Shown one piece after another: positions 35,015-46,870 of a stretch of DNA of 64,000 nt. Every line of letters starts with the position of its first letter. The first letter of the stretch is position 1. The position numbers and the translations under genes were made by a program. The stretch is from Acanthochromis polyacanthus (lineage: Eukaryota; Chordata; Actinopteri; Pomacentridae). A model generated the notes under the pieces. The model worked only from the letters and a program-made list of their open reading frames with translations, was not told the origin of the DNA and searched no databases. The stretch lies in assembly GCF_021347895.1 (NCBI RefSeq), contig NC_067118.1:14697015-14761014 (forward strand). The letters are read 5' to 3'.

Positions 35015-36130
35015 CAGTCTTGTGAAAAAAATAAGTAAAGTGGAAAATGTTGTTTCCTTTCTATAGCTGGACAAGCAAACACCTGACCGCCTTTGAGACA
35101 GTACGTGCAGATAAAGGTGATGTAAAACTAAAACATAAAATTATTATTTTTTGCCTAATAATCTAATGCCATGCTATTTTCAGACATTTTATTATATTCT
35201 TTATATTTTTGATATAAAACTAATAAAAAAAACAAGCAAAACAAAAAAACAAAACAAAAAAAACCCCATTACAGTGTGGTGTCATCATGCCATGAGCTCT
35301 TGAAGGCCAAAGGGTTCTTAACTCCTGTGAGTCTGGTAAAGAATTTTAAAAATCCTAATTATTGGAAAGAAATCATCCCACTGTAATCAAAATCATCTAC
35401 AAGTGGCACAGCTTTGAAAGCACTGCAGATTTGACTCAGTGGATGATGCACAAAGAATTCACCAAGAACCCCAAAGGTGTATCATTGGATTTGCAGGTAA
35501 TTAGTGAATGTGTCTACATTCACAAACAGATTCTAAACTGCAGACAAAACATTAGAGTAAAACTGCAGTTTTCCAGTGAACATAAGCACAAAGTCCAGAC
35601 CTCTTTGGATAGATGATTAAAGTTACATTTGTTTGATGACAGTAACAGTAGAAATGTTAGGCACAGATTAAATATAGCTCTTCAGGAGAAAAGCCTCATA
35701 CCAGCTGTGGATCATTGCGGTGGGACTATTCTAGTTTGGGGTTACTTCACTGCCTCAGGGTTGGGAAAGCTTGCAGTCACTGATTTGATTTCAGCATCAT
35801 ATCAAAGAGCGCAGAAAGATAATGTAAGAGTATCTGTCTGAAAGTTAAAGTCAAAGGAATGATCTAATCACTGCTCAGGTTTCAATCCCATATGAAACAG
35901 GGAGATACAGACAAAAAAATATGCAAGAAAACCCTAAAGCATTTTGCAACTGAATGATTTTTTCCAGAGGGGTCAAAGATTGTTGCAAGCTGATGCCAGA
36001 GACTGGTTGACTATTATGCAAAACGCCTACAACAAGTTATTTCTGCTAAATATGCCAATGATAACTTATGAAGCCTTAGTTTCACCGAAAAAAAATTCTG
36101 CATAGCATCCAATCAGTTTTCAAACTGTCA
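35015..36130 (+). pseudogene. Tc1-like transposon relic
   Basis: It begins CAGTCTTGTGAAAAAAATAA next to a TA, like the ends of fish Tc1 elements. The coding remains include NSRNVRHRLNIALQEK, then CGGTILVWGYFTASGLGKLA, the stretch of Tc1 transposases between the first and second catalytic Asp. Further 3', around 35976-36060, is a block ending in TTATTTCTGCTAAATATGCC. Many stops are present and the right end was not found. It looks like the same family as 13040-13560. Confidence 0.65.
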
Positions 36131-36790
36131 TCCTGTTAGCCAGTTGAATGTCATGGTTAAGCCTTCCAACTGATTAGCAGAGTGAGCCCCTTCTACTGAA
36201 CTGTGTGACGTTGATGGCCAAGAGTTAATGAAGCAATGGCCAAAAAACTCCACAGCAGCTGATCAGGTGAAGAAGCACAACTTCAACCAAACGGACAGGA
36301 GTTGAGTGAGTAGAGTTGCTGTTGTGTCTGCCCAGAGAAAATATTGCCTAAAGCCTACACCACAATGCCACATTGTTCACATAAAACTGCCAGGTTGTAC
36401 TTGTGCAGTCATTAATTGTTGCTCTGTTGTTCCAAAACTGTGCCCTGCTTTGGTCCAGAATGTGTGTTCTAGATGATTACTATGAAGTTTGATTTCCATA
36501 TGATTTGCTACTGTCACTTTAGCAATGAACATTTATTTAAACACTTTTTCAGCACCTTGTCAAGATTCATTTAAATGAGCATCTTGCTCATTTAAAAATC
36601 TCCACCCATGTTTTTCCACCATGCTGGACATCAAAGTAACAAACATAACTATGAAACTAAGGCCCATAACGTCCCAGCCAAGAAAGTCTAATGCTATGTA
36701 ATCCCAATACATAATCTGATATGTGTCCACAAGTCATTCTGCATTCTGAAAATAATCAAAATTGATAGCTATTAGCTACAGTTGACATGC

Positions 36791-37222
36791 GAGTCCAAAA
36801 GTTTGAGATTACGTCGAATATCTGTCAGGCAATTAAAAAGCAGTCAAACTGTAGCAGATTAGTGGCAGTGACCAAGTTAACTCCTAAGAGATCACCAGCG
36901 ATCCATTCTTTAGAGACATGCTGGATAATGAGCCCAAACGCACCTCAAAGCTTTGCAAGACCAAAGAATATCAAAGAAGACCAAGAAGTGCTGACCATCA
37001 TGGACTTGACTGCAGTCAAATGACCTCAGCCCCACTGAACAATATGGGACACATAAACTGCTGGAGTTAATGCAGCTTGAGTGCTGCTGCTATTAAAGCA
37101 AAGGGACAAAACTAAAGATATTAGTGGACATTTTTCACAAGTTTGATTTTTTTAACCAAATTAAAAACGGAAACAATGAAAAAAATCAAGTGTCTTCATC
37201 AGTGGTCTCAGACTTTTAGGGC
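36791..37222 (+). mobile_element. Deleted Tc1-like element, about 430 bp
   Basis: The left end is GAGTCCAAAAGTTTGAGATTAC. The reverse complement of the right end is AGCCCTAAAAGTCTGAGACC, an imperfect inverted repeat. Between them is a scrap of transposase C-terminus (NAPQSFARPKNIKEDQEVL, then SPTEQYG in another frame), where the family has DNDPKHT...SPDLNPIE. It is an internally deleted, dead copy. Confidence 0.65.
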
Positions 37223-38653
37223 TACTGTTGTCTGACTTGGCGATGAGACTCAATGCAAGTAGTCAATAAACTACGGTGAGATTGACACTGTTTATCATTA
37301 AACTGAGCTCTGACATCAGTATCTCCATCCTCACTGAGGACACGCACACTACTTCATTTGTATAGTCACACCTGTTAATATACAAGTACAGTGATGACAC
37401 CAACCAATTTTTACACTGAGTTTCCCTGTGACACTAATAAAACATTAAACTGATTGAAGTTATGATTTGAAGCCCATTCATCTGCCCTCTGCCTGCTGCT
37501 TGTTACAGCAGAGCAGTGGTGTGACTAAATGCAGCTTCGCTGAGGAGACAAATGGAACAGATTTAGCTGGCGTTCTGGATTACATGACTCCCTCTGGGTA
37601 ACTGCAGGTGTTTGTTGGGAAAAAAAACTGATGGGAACACAAATTATGCAGGAAAACAATATAACAGAAGAGTGAGCTGCATTGTCAGGTCTGTGTGGCA
37701 TCCTGCCATGGAAACAGTCTCATTTCATACCCTAGCACTCCAAGTGATTGTGGAGGGACATATGTGTATGTCTCTCTGTGTTCTTTTGTCTCTGTGTAAA
37801 AATGGCAATAAGATTGCAACCAGAGTGGATTGTGTGATATTGTCTTGTCTGCTTTCTTGCTTATTCTTTTCACAATTTTTAGGTCCTACAAAGAACACAA
37901 TAAATGAATTAAAAATCTGGTTTACAAATCTTGGACAGTTTCTTGTGAATACAGAGGATTTGTGTCATGAATGCATGTAAAGAGGTCATTCTGATTTAGG
38001 TGTGCTCAAATTTAGACAACTTAAATATGAGTGATAAGGTCCTTAACTTATGTTGATTAATGTTTTGTTTTCCTCTGATCACTACAGCAGAACGGCAACA
38101 ACATGTTTCAATGGAAAAACAAAAAGAAAAAAGTTAAGATGACATTGTGCAGTAAAAATGTATGAAAAAGACATTTTTACTGATGGAGAGAGTTGTAAAG
38201 TATTGCCACAGCAGCAGAATAAAAGATACAATGAACAATGCTCTATATGTTCAGCTACAAGTATTCAGATTTTTGTTTGTCTGGCAATAGTCCAACTGAA
38301 ATACTGAAATGCTGCCTGCTACAGCATACATATCCACTTTATAAATCACTTATCCTGTGTTTCCTTTGGGAAAAATGGGATTTGAATTTGACAGTCTACC
38401 ATTCCAGTGGCTCTGTCTCCCTAGATAGAGACCGTATTTTGACACAGCCAATCAAATGTTTTATAAAGTAGCATCCAAGGGCAGCGTTATATCAGTGGCT
38501 GGGCAGATGGTTACACTGAGCCAGACAGCAGCTGCTATACAAGACAAGGGCCACGAACTTTACAGAAATGACACACTTTATCTTTCAGCACTGTCTGCAC
38601 AGGGATTGTATCTCCCGTGCAAGTTGACTTATTTTGTCTTCATATTTTTTTGT
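37223..38653. other. Unannotated stretch
   Basis: No gene recognised. The frame at 37612-37980 (122 codons) has no known motif. Confidence 0.35.
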
Positions 38654-38664
38654 TTTGTTTTCAT

Positions 38665-38807
38665 CCATTAATCCATCATTTATACACTGCTTTATCCTCA
38701 TTAGGGTCATGGGGGGCTATTGTCTATCCCAGCTGACTTAGGGTGAAGACAGGGGACACCCTGGACAGGTCACCAGTCTATCACACAGAGAGACAATCAC
38801 ATTCACA
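38665..38807 (-). mobile_element. SINE-A, 5'-truncated, 11-bp duplication
   Basis: A minus-strand SINE-A 3' part (CCATTAATCC tail, CTATCCCAGCTGACTTAGGG, GGACAGGTCACCAGTCTATC). It is flanked by exact TTTGTTTTCAT repeats at 38654-38664 and 38808-38818. Confidence 0.9.
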
Positions 38808-38825
38808 TTTGTTTTCATTCACAGC

Positions 38826-38900
38826 AAAAATAACAATAATAACAAGAAGAACAAGAACAAGAAGAAGAAGGAGAAGAAAAAAGAAGAAAGAGAATAAAAA
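38826..38900. repeat. AAG/AAC-rich simple repeat
   Basis: An impure purine-rich tract of AAC, AAG and GAAG units directly after the SINE-A target duplication. Confidence 0.9.
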
Positions 38901-40833
38901 CTTACCAATGCATTTAACAAGCTCTTTGATAATGCTCATCATTTTAAAATGATGTCAATGAAAACTGAAAAAGTGCAACAACCCACAATCATGTGCACCT
39001 TGACAGCTGGAGGATTTATGTACACTACTTTCATCAGACTGACTGTTACCTGTCTACTTTACCCTGGCTGACACAGTGTACCTTCATTGTGCCTGTTTAG
39101 TACATCCAGTGTGCACTCGTTGCATTAAAGGATGGAATGGTCCTGACAGGAGCATTATGATCAATTTGTTCATTATTTCCAACATTTTGTGAACTACAAT
39201 GAACATTACATTTTCCTAAACCTCCTGACAAGGCATCATATTATTAGTCTTCTCTTCCTTTAGTTGGTCCCTGCTATGCTGGTGCAAGTTGGAAAACTTG
39301 GTCTATCAATGAAAAATAAATGCAACTAGCCTTTTGTTTTTACTCCATTGCATGAGAACTGACTTAGTTCAATAGGCATGTGTTTACCATTTGAAAACTC
39401 AAGTGCCGGATAATATCTGCCACATGAGTTTGAAGCCATTTGCTATTTCCATAACTGCACAGTAATTATTCCAGCATCCCATGGGAAATAAACACGTCAT
39501 AGTCATCACTCAGTGCTATCACATCCTTCCATCTGTCTCTAGGCACAGTCGAAAAGCAGTGATGGAGCATCTTGCTTCCCTCATCTCATGCTTTTTTAGT
39601 ATAAAACAGGATATTATTTTCATAATGCCTGTGAGCTCAGAGATTTAACTGAGAAAAATGTCCACTGAGGATTGATATTGCCTGATAGGTGAATGCTCCA
39701 CCAATCAATGAATGATTAGGAGGTTTATGATGATAACTCACTGCCTCACCAAACTCCTGACCTTATGGTCAACTATTTGAATTACTTATGCAGATGAAAT
39801 GGCAGCTAATCCTGCTGGCTGGTCTATTCTACCTCAAATGTAAAAGCTATTCACAAAAATCTAATATCACACCATTCCAGAGTCACAACTGTGTTTTTCA
39901 ACATTATGTTAGTGTGACATGGAACTAAGTGGAATGCCAGCCCAGCTACTGGTGCACATGTGCACTTACATTTCATTAGAAGACAAAACAAAGTTGTGAA
40001 CAACAGTATTATTCAATATTGGTATTCAGTTGACTGGCAGTGTTGATCTGCATATTGAGTTGGAGCAGCTTGCAGTAATATAGAGATGTTTACCACAGTT
40101 AGTTAAGTTAAACAGCTGTCAGTACTTCATCAAACTGATGATGATGATGAAAAAGTTCACTTGTCACAAAATGAATCACAATTTTTTGGCTTGGCATAGA
40201 TATGATGTAATTCTGTTATGTATCACACTTGCTCAGCTGTCGCTCTTTGAATCATTTAAACACGTTGGCATGTCTGACTATGAGATGCTTTGCCAAGTTT
40301 TACATGTTGACTCCCTCTGTCTGCATAGGTTAAAAGTCTTATACAGACAGGCTTTGTGGTGTCTATGTGCTCACGATGAGCTATCTGGGCAAAATAACTG
40401 TATTTCGCTTTGTGCATCTGGCTTGTCGACAATCTTATGGAATGCTCAGCGAGAGCACTTAAATATGTAGCCATGCCTCTTGTTTTGTTTTCATTAAAGC
40501 TGTTCTGTCCTTATGACAGGAAAAAACAGCATTTGTTGCATCCACTATGCTTGCAGAGTGTAGAAGGACAGTGCTGCACACACAGATCAAGGAAACTGAC
40601 AGGGAATACGAGCCTCTATTAAAATCTATCTCTAGTCATTGAATAAAACACCAAAAAACTCAGCTGAGTAATAAAATATCATATTTAGATTTTTTTTCCC
40701 ATAGAAAATTGTTTCGCTTATTAGTATTATCTCTCTACATGTTGAATGTATTGGTCTATGAAGTACCCAAATTCATCATTAATATGAACAGACTGAAATC
40801 TATCTGATAAATACAGTATGATTACATGACATG
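38901..40833. other. Unannotated stretch
   Basis: No gene or repeat family recognised. Confidence 0.35.
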
Positions 40834-42273
40834 TAAAATGATGTTGTGATCAACTGCATCAAATGCAGCACTGAGATTCAGCAGAACAAGTACTGAAACT
40901 AGTTTACTGTCTGAGGCTATTGGAAGATCATTGGTGATTTTCACCAGTGCTTTCTGTTCTTTGATCATTCTAAATCCTGACTGAAACTCTTCAAACAGTC
41001 AGTTTCTTTACATATAGTGACATAATTGGTTGACAACAACCTTTTCAAGAATTTTAGAAAAAAAAGAGAGGTTGGATATAGGTCTTTTTGAGGATTTTTT
41101 TTTACAGCAACTTTACAAATTGGGTGTACATAGCCTGTTAGTAAAGAGAAGCTGATTATATTCAATACTCCAGTGTTAATTAAAGGAAAGATGTCCTTGA
41201 CTAATCTACTGGGGATGGGGTCTAACCAAACATGTTGCCGGTTTAGAAGAATTAACTATTGATGTGAGGTCTGAGAGATTTACAGCAGAGAAACAGTCCA
41301 GTCCAGTCTAAGTCTGGCTTTATGGATGCTTCCAGAGCTGCTGCCCCTAAGACATATTCAGGATTTTTTTTTTTTTTAGTATCTAATATTCAATCATTTG
41401 TAAAGAAGGTCATGAAATCCACTGTCCTGAGAGTTCAAGGAATACAAGACCCCACGCAGCTGTGACTCTTTGTCAGCCGAGCTACAGTGTTGAAAAGAAA
41501 CCTGGGGTTGTTCTTGTTTTTCTTAATTAAAGATGAATGAATGCGGTTCTTGTCCCACAAATAGCTTTAATATATGTGATAGAATTTTCTTTTCATGCTA
41601 GGTAAAATTCTTCTGAATCTGTAGCGCCACTGTCATTCTGGGTCTTCTTTAAGTCTGCTTTAAGATGTGCAGTTCTTCATTATACCAGGGACCAATAAAT
41701 AGATAATAAAATAGCTATTTTATTGGTATATTTATTATCACTTATTGCCTTATTTTTCAGAGGGCCAACAATGTCAGTTGATGTAGGCAGTAAAGCTAAA
41801 GTGCTATTAAAATTATCCACATGGGTGGGGCTAATTTTAAAGGAGCTTCTCTCCATTTTGTGAGCATATTGCATTGAAGTAAATGATAGCAGAATAATTT
41901 CCTTAAATTTAGTAATCGCATGATCAGATAAACATCTGCTGTAATGGAACTTCCTGGTAAATGCTTTGTAATCCATTATTGTCAATTCAAATGCTATTGA
42001 AAAATTATCACACAAAATAGAATTTTGTTGAAAAACAGAAGTTAAAATTTCTATTCCATCTGTCAGAACAAGATCAAGGTTGTGGTTAAAACTGCAAGTT
42101 GTTTTTTTACATTTTAGGAAAAAAGCAACTGACTCCAACAATGAGCTAAATGCAAAGTTGTGGCTCTCCTTCTCTTCATTAACATGAATATTAAAGTCAC
42201 ACACTATAATGACTTCATCTGTACTGAGCACGAAGTCAGCCAGAGTAAGGGGCAGATTGTCAATATACAACAA
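40834..42273 (-). pseudogene. L2-type LINE relic, endonuclease to RT motif A
   Basis: Minus-strand blocks in protein order: IIVCDFNIHVNEEKESHNF and LDLVLTDGIEILTSVF (end of the APE endonuclease; the family has GDFN with Gly, here Cys), then the linker (42-41.2 kb), GYVHPICKVAVKKNPQ, LFFLKFLKRLLSTNYV, and across a shift FQSGFRM...VLVLLNLSAAFDAVDH (RT motif A). The copy stops just after motif A at about 40834. Several stops are present. It keeps exactly the part that the plus-strand copy at 24950-27022 lacks, and the two look like one family. Confidence 0.8.
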
Positions 42274-43240
42274 CTAATGGAACTGTTTTTGTGTTTTCCA
42301 ATTCAAGTGTGTGAGACTAAGAGTACAGCTTTCAAATGAACTATAACAATTATAAATTTTGGTCTCTGATTAATATATTTTAGTGGAAGATTGTTGCAAC
42401 TCTTCACTCTCTGCCTGTCTGTCTGGGGATAAGAAAATGAATACATTACGGGTGGTCAGGAGGCAGACACAGTTTTCTGAGATCTGACTTCTTGTTTTTG
42501 AGACTGTGGAAAATGATGCTGGTGACTGCTTATTTTTGGATTTAAAAAAAACACCATATGTTATCACAAGAACCAATATCAAGCCATAACCAAAATTCTG
42601 TGAACGTGTCAGTACTAATTTTCTATGGTAGTAAAGTTACACAAAAAAGCATCTGTCATAGGTAGTAAATTGTGAATCTAAATTAGTTTGTTCACCTGAC
42701 TTACTGCTGGTAACGCTAGTGCTACCAGCATTACCATTCAGGCCTGTCAACATGCAGCAGTGTGTTTGTGTGCCTTTGTTAGCATATTGTGTGCAGCAAC
42801 CTCTGTGGTTTTCCTAATGGTCTTTTCACAATATCAGCATCAGAGGATATTGAGCAGCAAAGTATACCAACACACACATAGCTTCCTGTATCTGAAGCTT
42901 TTAGAAGGCACAGGAAATAGGATAAGATCAAACATCAAAGTCCACACAAGGAAACCGATGAGTGAGTTTCATAATTAGGTGTTCTTTGTTTTTGATATTT
43001 CACTGCCACATTCTACTGTTTGTTGTAATGTTCTAAAAAATGTAGTTTTTTTATTTTTATTTTTTATTTTTTACAACCAATCTATTCATTATTTGCATTT
43101 TTTTTAAAAATATATCAGGCAGGTGGACACAAATTTCTAGTCTTGGGGCCTCTTTCAAAGAGGGTGTTTGAAGTGCAGTCACTTTTAAAGAACTGACATT
43201 TCAAAGTGGGGGATTGCAGTGGCAGGGTATTGTTAGACCT
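42274..43240. other. Unannotated stretch
   Basis: No gene seen. Confidence 0.35.
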
Positions 43241-43314
43241 TTCATAGGCTTTCAGCATCTTTGAGTTTCTTGTAAAGCGCTTTATAAATAAAATTTATTA
43301 TTATTATTATTTTT
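43241..43314 (+). mobile_element. LINE 3' tail scrap
   Basis: TTGTAAAGCGCTTTATAAAT followed by (TTA)n resembles the extreme 3' ends of L2-like LINEs. Only the tail is present, so this is probably a very short insertion. Confidence 0.6.
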
Positions 43315-43444
43315 AAACCATGCAACCCTTGTGTACTATGGTGCAAATTTCAGACAGTATAAAATGTAACTATATTTAAACTGAACTATATTTAGACTGA
43401 AGGATGTTGTATTGTCATCATATCATAGTTACAATACTGTATAA

Positions 43445-43959
43445 GGGTGGCTGTGGCTCAGGTGGTGGAGTGGGTTGTCCATTGAACGTATGGTTGATGT
43501 TTCGTTCCCCGGCCCCTCTGCATGCCTTGAGTCACACATCCATCCATCCATTCTCTATACACCACTTTATCCTCACTGGGGTTGCAGGGGGCTGGAGCCT
43601 ATCCCAGCTGACTCGGGCGAAGGCAGGGGACACCCTGGACAGGTCGCCAGTCTGTCGCAGGGCTACAGACAAACAATCACACTCACATTCACACCTACGG
43701 GCAATTTAGAGTCATCAATTAACCTCAGCATATTTTTGGACTGTGGGAGGAAGCCGGAGTACCCGGAGAAAACCCACGCATGCACAGGGAGAACATGCAA
43801 ACTCCATGCAGAAAGATCCCAGGCCCAGGCTGGGATTTGAACCGGGGATATTCTTGCTGCAAGGCGAAGGTGATAACCACTACACCACTGTGCAGCCCTG
43901 AGTCACACACTGAACCCCAAATTGCTCCCAATGGCAGACAGGCAATTGTCTCGCCATTG

Positions 43960-44014
<55 letters not shown>

Positions 44015-44117
44015 GTGGGGGTATTGTTGTGTATATTATGGGAAAACACATTGTAAAGCACTCTGAGTACCACTTTGGTAGAAAGGCGCTGTATAAGTGC
44101 AGACCATTTGCTATTTA
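43445..44117 (+). mobile_element. SINE-B (outer), split by SINE-A
   Basis: The left part 43445-43537 has an A-box-like TGGCTCAGGTGGTGGAG and a B-box-like TTTCGTTCCCCGG, a tRNA-like head. The right part 43909-44117 has CTGAACCCCAAATTGCTCCC, an internal (GT)n at 43963-44012, then GTAAAGCACTCTGAGTACC and AAGGCGCTGTATAAGTGCAG. The two parts join cleanly when the SINE-A and one copy of its duplication are taken out. This is a second tRNA-derived SINE family, distinct from SINE-A. Confidence 0.88.
43538..43898 (-). mobile_element. SINE-A, full length, nested in SINE-B
   Basis: The most complete SINE-A copy, 361 bp, minus strand. In element order: tRNA-like head (GGGCTGCACAGTGGTGTAGT, B box GGTTCAAATCCC), a conserved body (GCATGTTCTCCCTGTGCATG, CTCCGGCTTCCTCCCACAG, GTGAATGTGAGTGTGATTG), then GTCAGCTGGGATAGGCTCC and a GGATGG tail. 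Exact 10-bp duplications TGAGTCACAC flank it at 43528-43537 and 43899-43908. Head and body look well preserved. It has no protein and would be moved by a LINE. Confidence 0.95.
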
Positions 44118-44271
44118 TCATGTACCAAACAGTGAAAAGCCAGTTTCACTTCCCAAGGGTCGATGTGCAGAGTGCAAAAAAAATAAACAGACAACAGATA
44201 AAAACAATAGATGAGCTTCACCAAAATATGCTAATTTCTAACAATATACAATTAAAAATTACTGGTATATC

Positions 44272-44436
44272 TCAGGGCTGCACAGTGTAGTGGAGGATAG
44301 TACATTCGCCTTGCAGCTCGAAGATCGCTGGTTCGCGTCCCAGCCTTTCCGGGATCTTTCTACAAAGAGTTTGTATGTTGTTCCTGTGTATGCGTGGGCT
44401 TTCTCCAGGTACTCCAGCTTCCTCCCACAGTCCAAA

Positions 44437-44467
<31 letters not shown>

Positions 44468-44656
44468 TGTATGCTGAGGTTAATTGATTTTTCAAAATTG
44501 CCCATAGGTGTGAATGTGAGTGTGATTGTTTCTCTCTTTGTGTAGACTGGTGACTTGTCCGGGGTGTCCCCTGCCTTCGCCCCAAGTCAGCTGGGATAGG
44601 CTCCAGTGCCACCGCGACCCTAATGAGGTTTGAGCGATGTATAGATAATGGATGGA
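44272..44656 (+). mobile_element. SINE-A, full length, plus strand
   Basis: The complete element from TCAGGGCTGCACAGTGTAGT to the GGATGG tail, flanked by TGGTATATC at 44263-44271 and 44657-44665. It carries an expanded A-run and (TA)n inside the body (44437-44468). Its B-box region reads GGTTCGCGTCCC. It lies only about 150 bp from the SINE-B/SINE-A nest, in the opposite orientation to that SINE-A. Confidence 0.93.
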
Positions 44657-44665
44657 TGGTATATC

Positions 44666-45057
44666 GCAAAGTGTTTTGCCATTTAATAGCTAGACTAAAT
44701 ATGTTTTGCAGATATCTGTAACTCCATTCTTCCTCGTCGAAAAGAATATTTAAGTTGTCTATATTCTTCCAAGACAGATGACGTCATGTTTAGTATTCAT
44801 GTATTTCTCATTACAGATATCAGTTTAGATGCAGATATATGCAACTTACAACTAAATGCTGACCAGTTGTAATTCATGTCAGTCTGAAAAGTCTGATGGT
44901 CTAAGTGACACGTTGTCCTATCGATAATTCCTGATGTAGAGATAAATCTGTGGACAATCCTGTGATCTCATTATCTGTCTGCCAGTATGTTTAACATGTA
45001 GTAGATAGTTTTACCATACATCTGGTGAGCATGGCAACTGACACTGGAAAGAGAGAT
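44666..45057. other. Unannotated stretch
   Basis: Nothing recognised. Confidence 0.35.
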
Positions 45058-45209
45058 ACTGAGAGAGTGAGATAGAGAGAGAGAGAGAGAGAGACAAAGC
45101 TGAGCTGGAGAGCAGAGAGGTGAGGTGAGGAAGAGGAAGAGTCATACAGACAGAGATGGGCCAAAAAAGCGAAAAATTGGGTTAGCGCCATGACGGCAGA
45201 GAGACATCC

Positions 45210-45243
<34 letters not shown>
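45058..45243. repeat. Two (GA)n tracts
   Basis: Purine tracts at about 45058-45094 and 45214-45242, with GA-rich sequence between and after them. In vertebrates such GA-rich sequence is common just upstream of first exons, which fits the next entry. Confidence 0.9.
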
Positions 45244-45246
<3 letters not shown>

Positions 45247-45343
45247 GAGTGAGGAAGGGAGAGAGACAGAGCTTGGTAGCGTATTACTCCATGCTCTCTG
45301 TCTCTTTGGTGTCAGTTGCTTTAGCGACTCAGCGGCAAGCAGC

Positions 45344-45368
45344 ATGGATCTGGAGCCTCAGAGATTCA
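45344..45368 (+). CDS. Candidate short first coding exon, unidentified
   Basis: The context is CGGCAAGCAGCATGGATC, a fair start context. The ATG at 45344 gives MDLEPQRF plus one base, then the donor A/GTATGTAAG at 45369. The upstream 250 bp is GA-rich with more CG dinucleotides than the surroundings (GCGCCATGACGG, TAGCGACTCAGCGGC) and could hold a TATA-less promoter and 5' leader. The exon ends in phase 1, like the candidate at 8855-9008. Nothing identifies the protein, and the call rests on start context, donor and composition alone. Confidence 0.25.
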
Positions 45369-46689
45369 GTATGTAAGCCTTTACTCCTTTTCTGCTCCTA
45401 CTGCCTTGTATCAGCTCCTGCTTCTTTTTTTTTTTTTGCCTTATTTCAACTGTCAAATATTATCCTGTTTTGATTTTAAATGATTAGTTATGGTTTGATT
45501 GGTTTCACTGGTTTACTGAGATTGTGCGTAACATGAAAAAGTTGGTTTGTCAGGGTGCGCCACCTTGGATATGCTGGATGTGAAGCTAGCTGTTTTGTGG
45601 AAGTTTCAGACTGGCTGCATGTTCGTCATTCATTAATGTTCATGTTTTCTCATTAATATTATCAGTTGAGAGGTCGAGTGTCTCAAGGTTTAAATTCTTG
45701 TTTTCAATCGAGCAGCTATATAAATCTAAGAAAGACACATTTTGAATGAAAAAAGAAGTGTAAAATTGAAGATACTTAAATTTCTGATTTCTGTCGATTA
45801 AAAAAAAGACAACACTACTTGTGTTATCTTTTTAACATATCATGAAACCTGTAGAGAATGCCTCTTGAATGAACCACTTCCTTGTCAGGTCTTGTTCATC
45901 ACCTTTCAGGGCTTCATGTCTGTCATGATCCTTTTCCACCATTGTTTATTACCTCATGGGTTGAGGTTCAGACTCTTCAGCTGCTTGTCAGTTTGGGAGT
46001 GTCAAGGCTTTATGCAATACTTAAAAAAATATGTTATTTTCACCCCGTGTGAAAGGGGAAATAAGATGAACAGAATTTGCATTTGAGTGATTTAATCTTT
46101 AAAATTTCGTTCTGCAATTTCACAGACAAAAATTACATATTCTACAATAAAATAAGCAAGAAAATAAGTGGCATTAATGCAGTTAGGTGAGAGAAAGGCT
46201 CAGCACATATATATTCAATATAGGATGCAATGTATAGCACAAGGAAGCACCAAGTACTTGTGTGCAGCCACACAAATGTGTGTCACATGAGAAATGTGGT
46301 TCAGCACATTTGAAGTTGCTAGAATCCAAATGAAACAAGTGTAATAGAAAACAAAGAATCAGTGTGCATTTTTATTGGCTACAACTTGTAAGTACCTTAA
46401 TATACTCCAGTTGTAGCACATTATAAAAGCTGACATGCACAGGGTAAATGGAGTTTATGTAAAGCTCTCTCTGACACAATCTTTTTTTAAATCCCCATCT
46501 TTTCTTTGCTTTCCCTGTCAGTTTCTTGAAATAGGCAGTGTTTGAAAGACTGGATCATTAGCACGTCTGATTGAATCTTTATGTTAACCAAGGATCTGTT
46601 TTAGACTGTATGTCATTACCATTTGCAGCATAGAGAATAATGTTTATTTAGCACCAATTTAGCCATCCCATATTGCTGTAGCTTTTTAA
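45369..46689. other. Unannotated stretch
   Basis: No gene recognised. Confidence 0.35.
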
Positions 46690-46870
46690 TGGCAGTTCCA
46701 GAACCAAATATCTTAACAACTGTTGAATGGATTGCTGTAAATCTTAGGGTAGAATATCAATATCAGGTCAAAACAGATTTTGCGCTTTGGTGATTTGCTG
46801 ACATTTCCTGCAGTATTAGTGACTTTTGTGCGTGTATTTGTGGTGCTTCAGGTGAAACCAGATATAGTGT
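46690..46870 (+). repeat. Diverged dispersed repeat, possible
   Basis: AACAACTGTTGAATGGATTG followed by CTGTAAATCTTAGG, and TTTGGTGATTTGCTGACAT about 60 bp on, resemble a widespread fish repeat that I know by these phrases. No ends were found. Confidence 0.35.

Noticed and set aside
37612..37980. 122-codon frame as a gene
   Set aside because: No known motif, low-complexity hydrophobic stretches, no splice or promoter support.
43780..44214. 144-codon frame as a gene
   Set aside because: It crosses SINE-A, SINE-B and a (GT)n tract.
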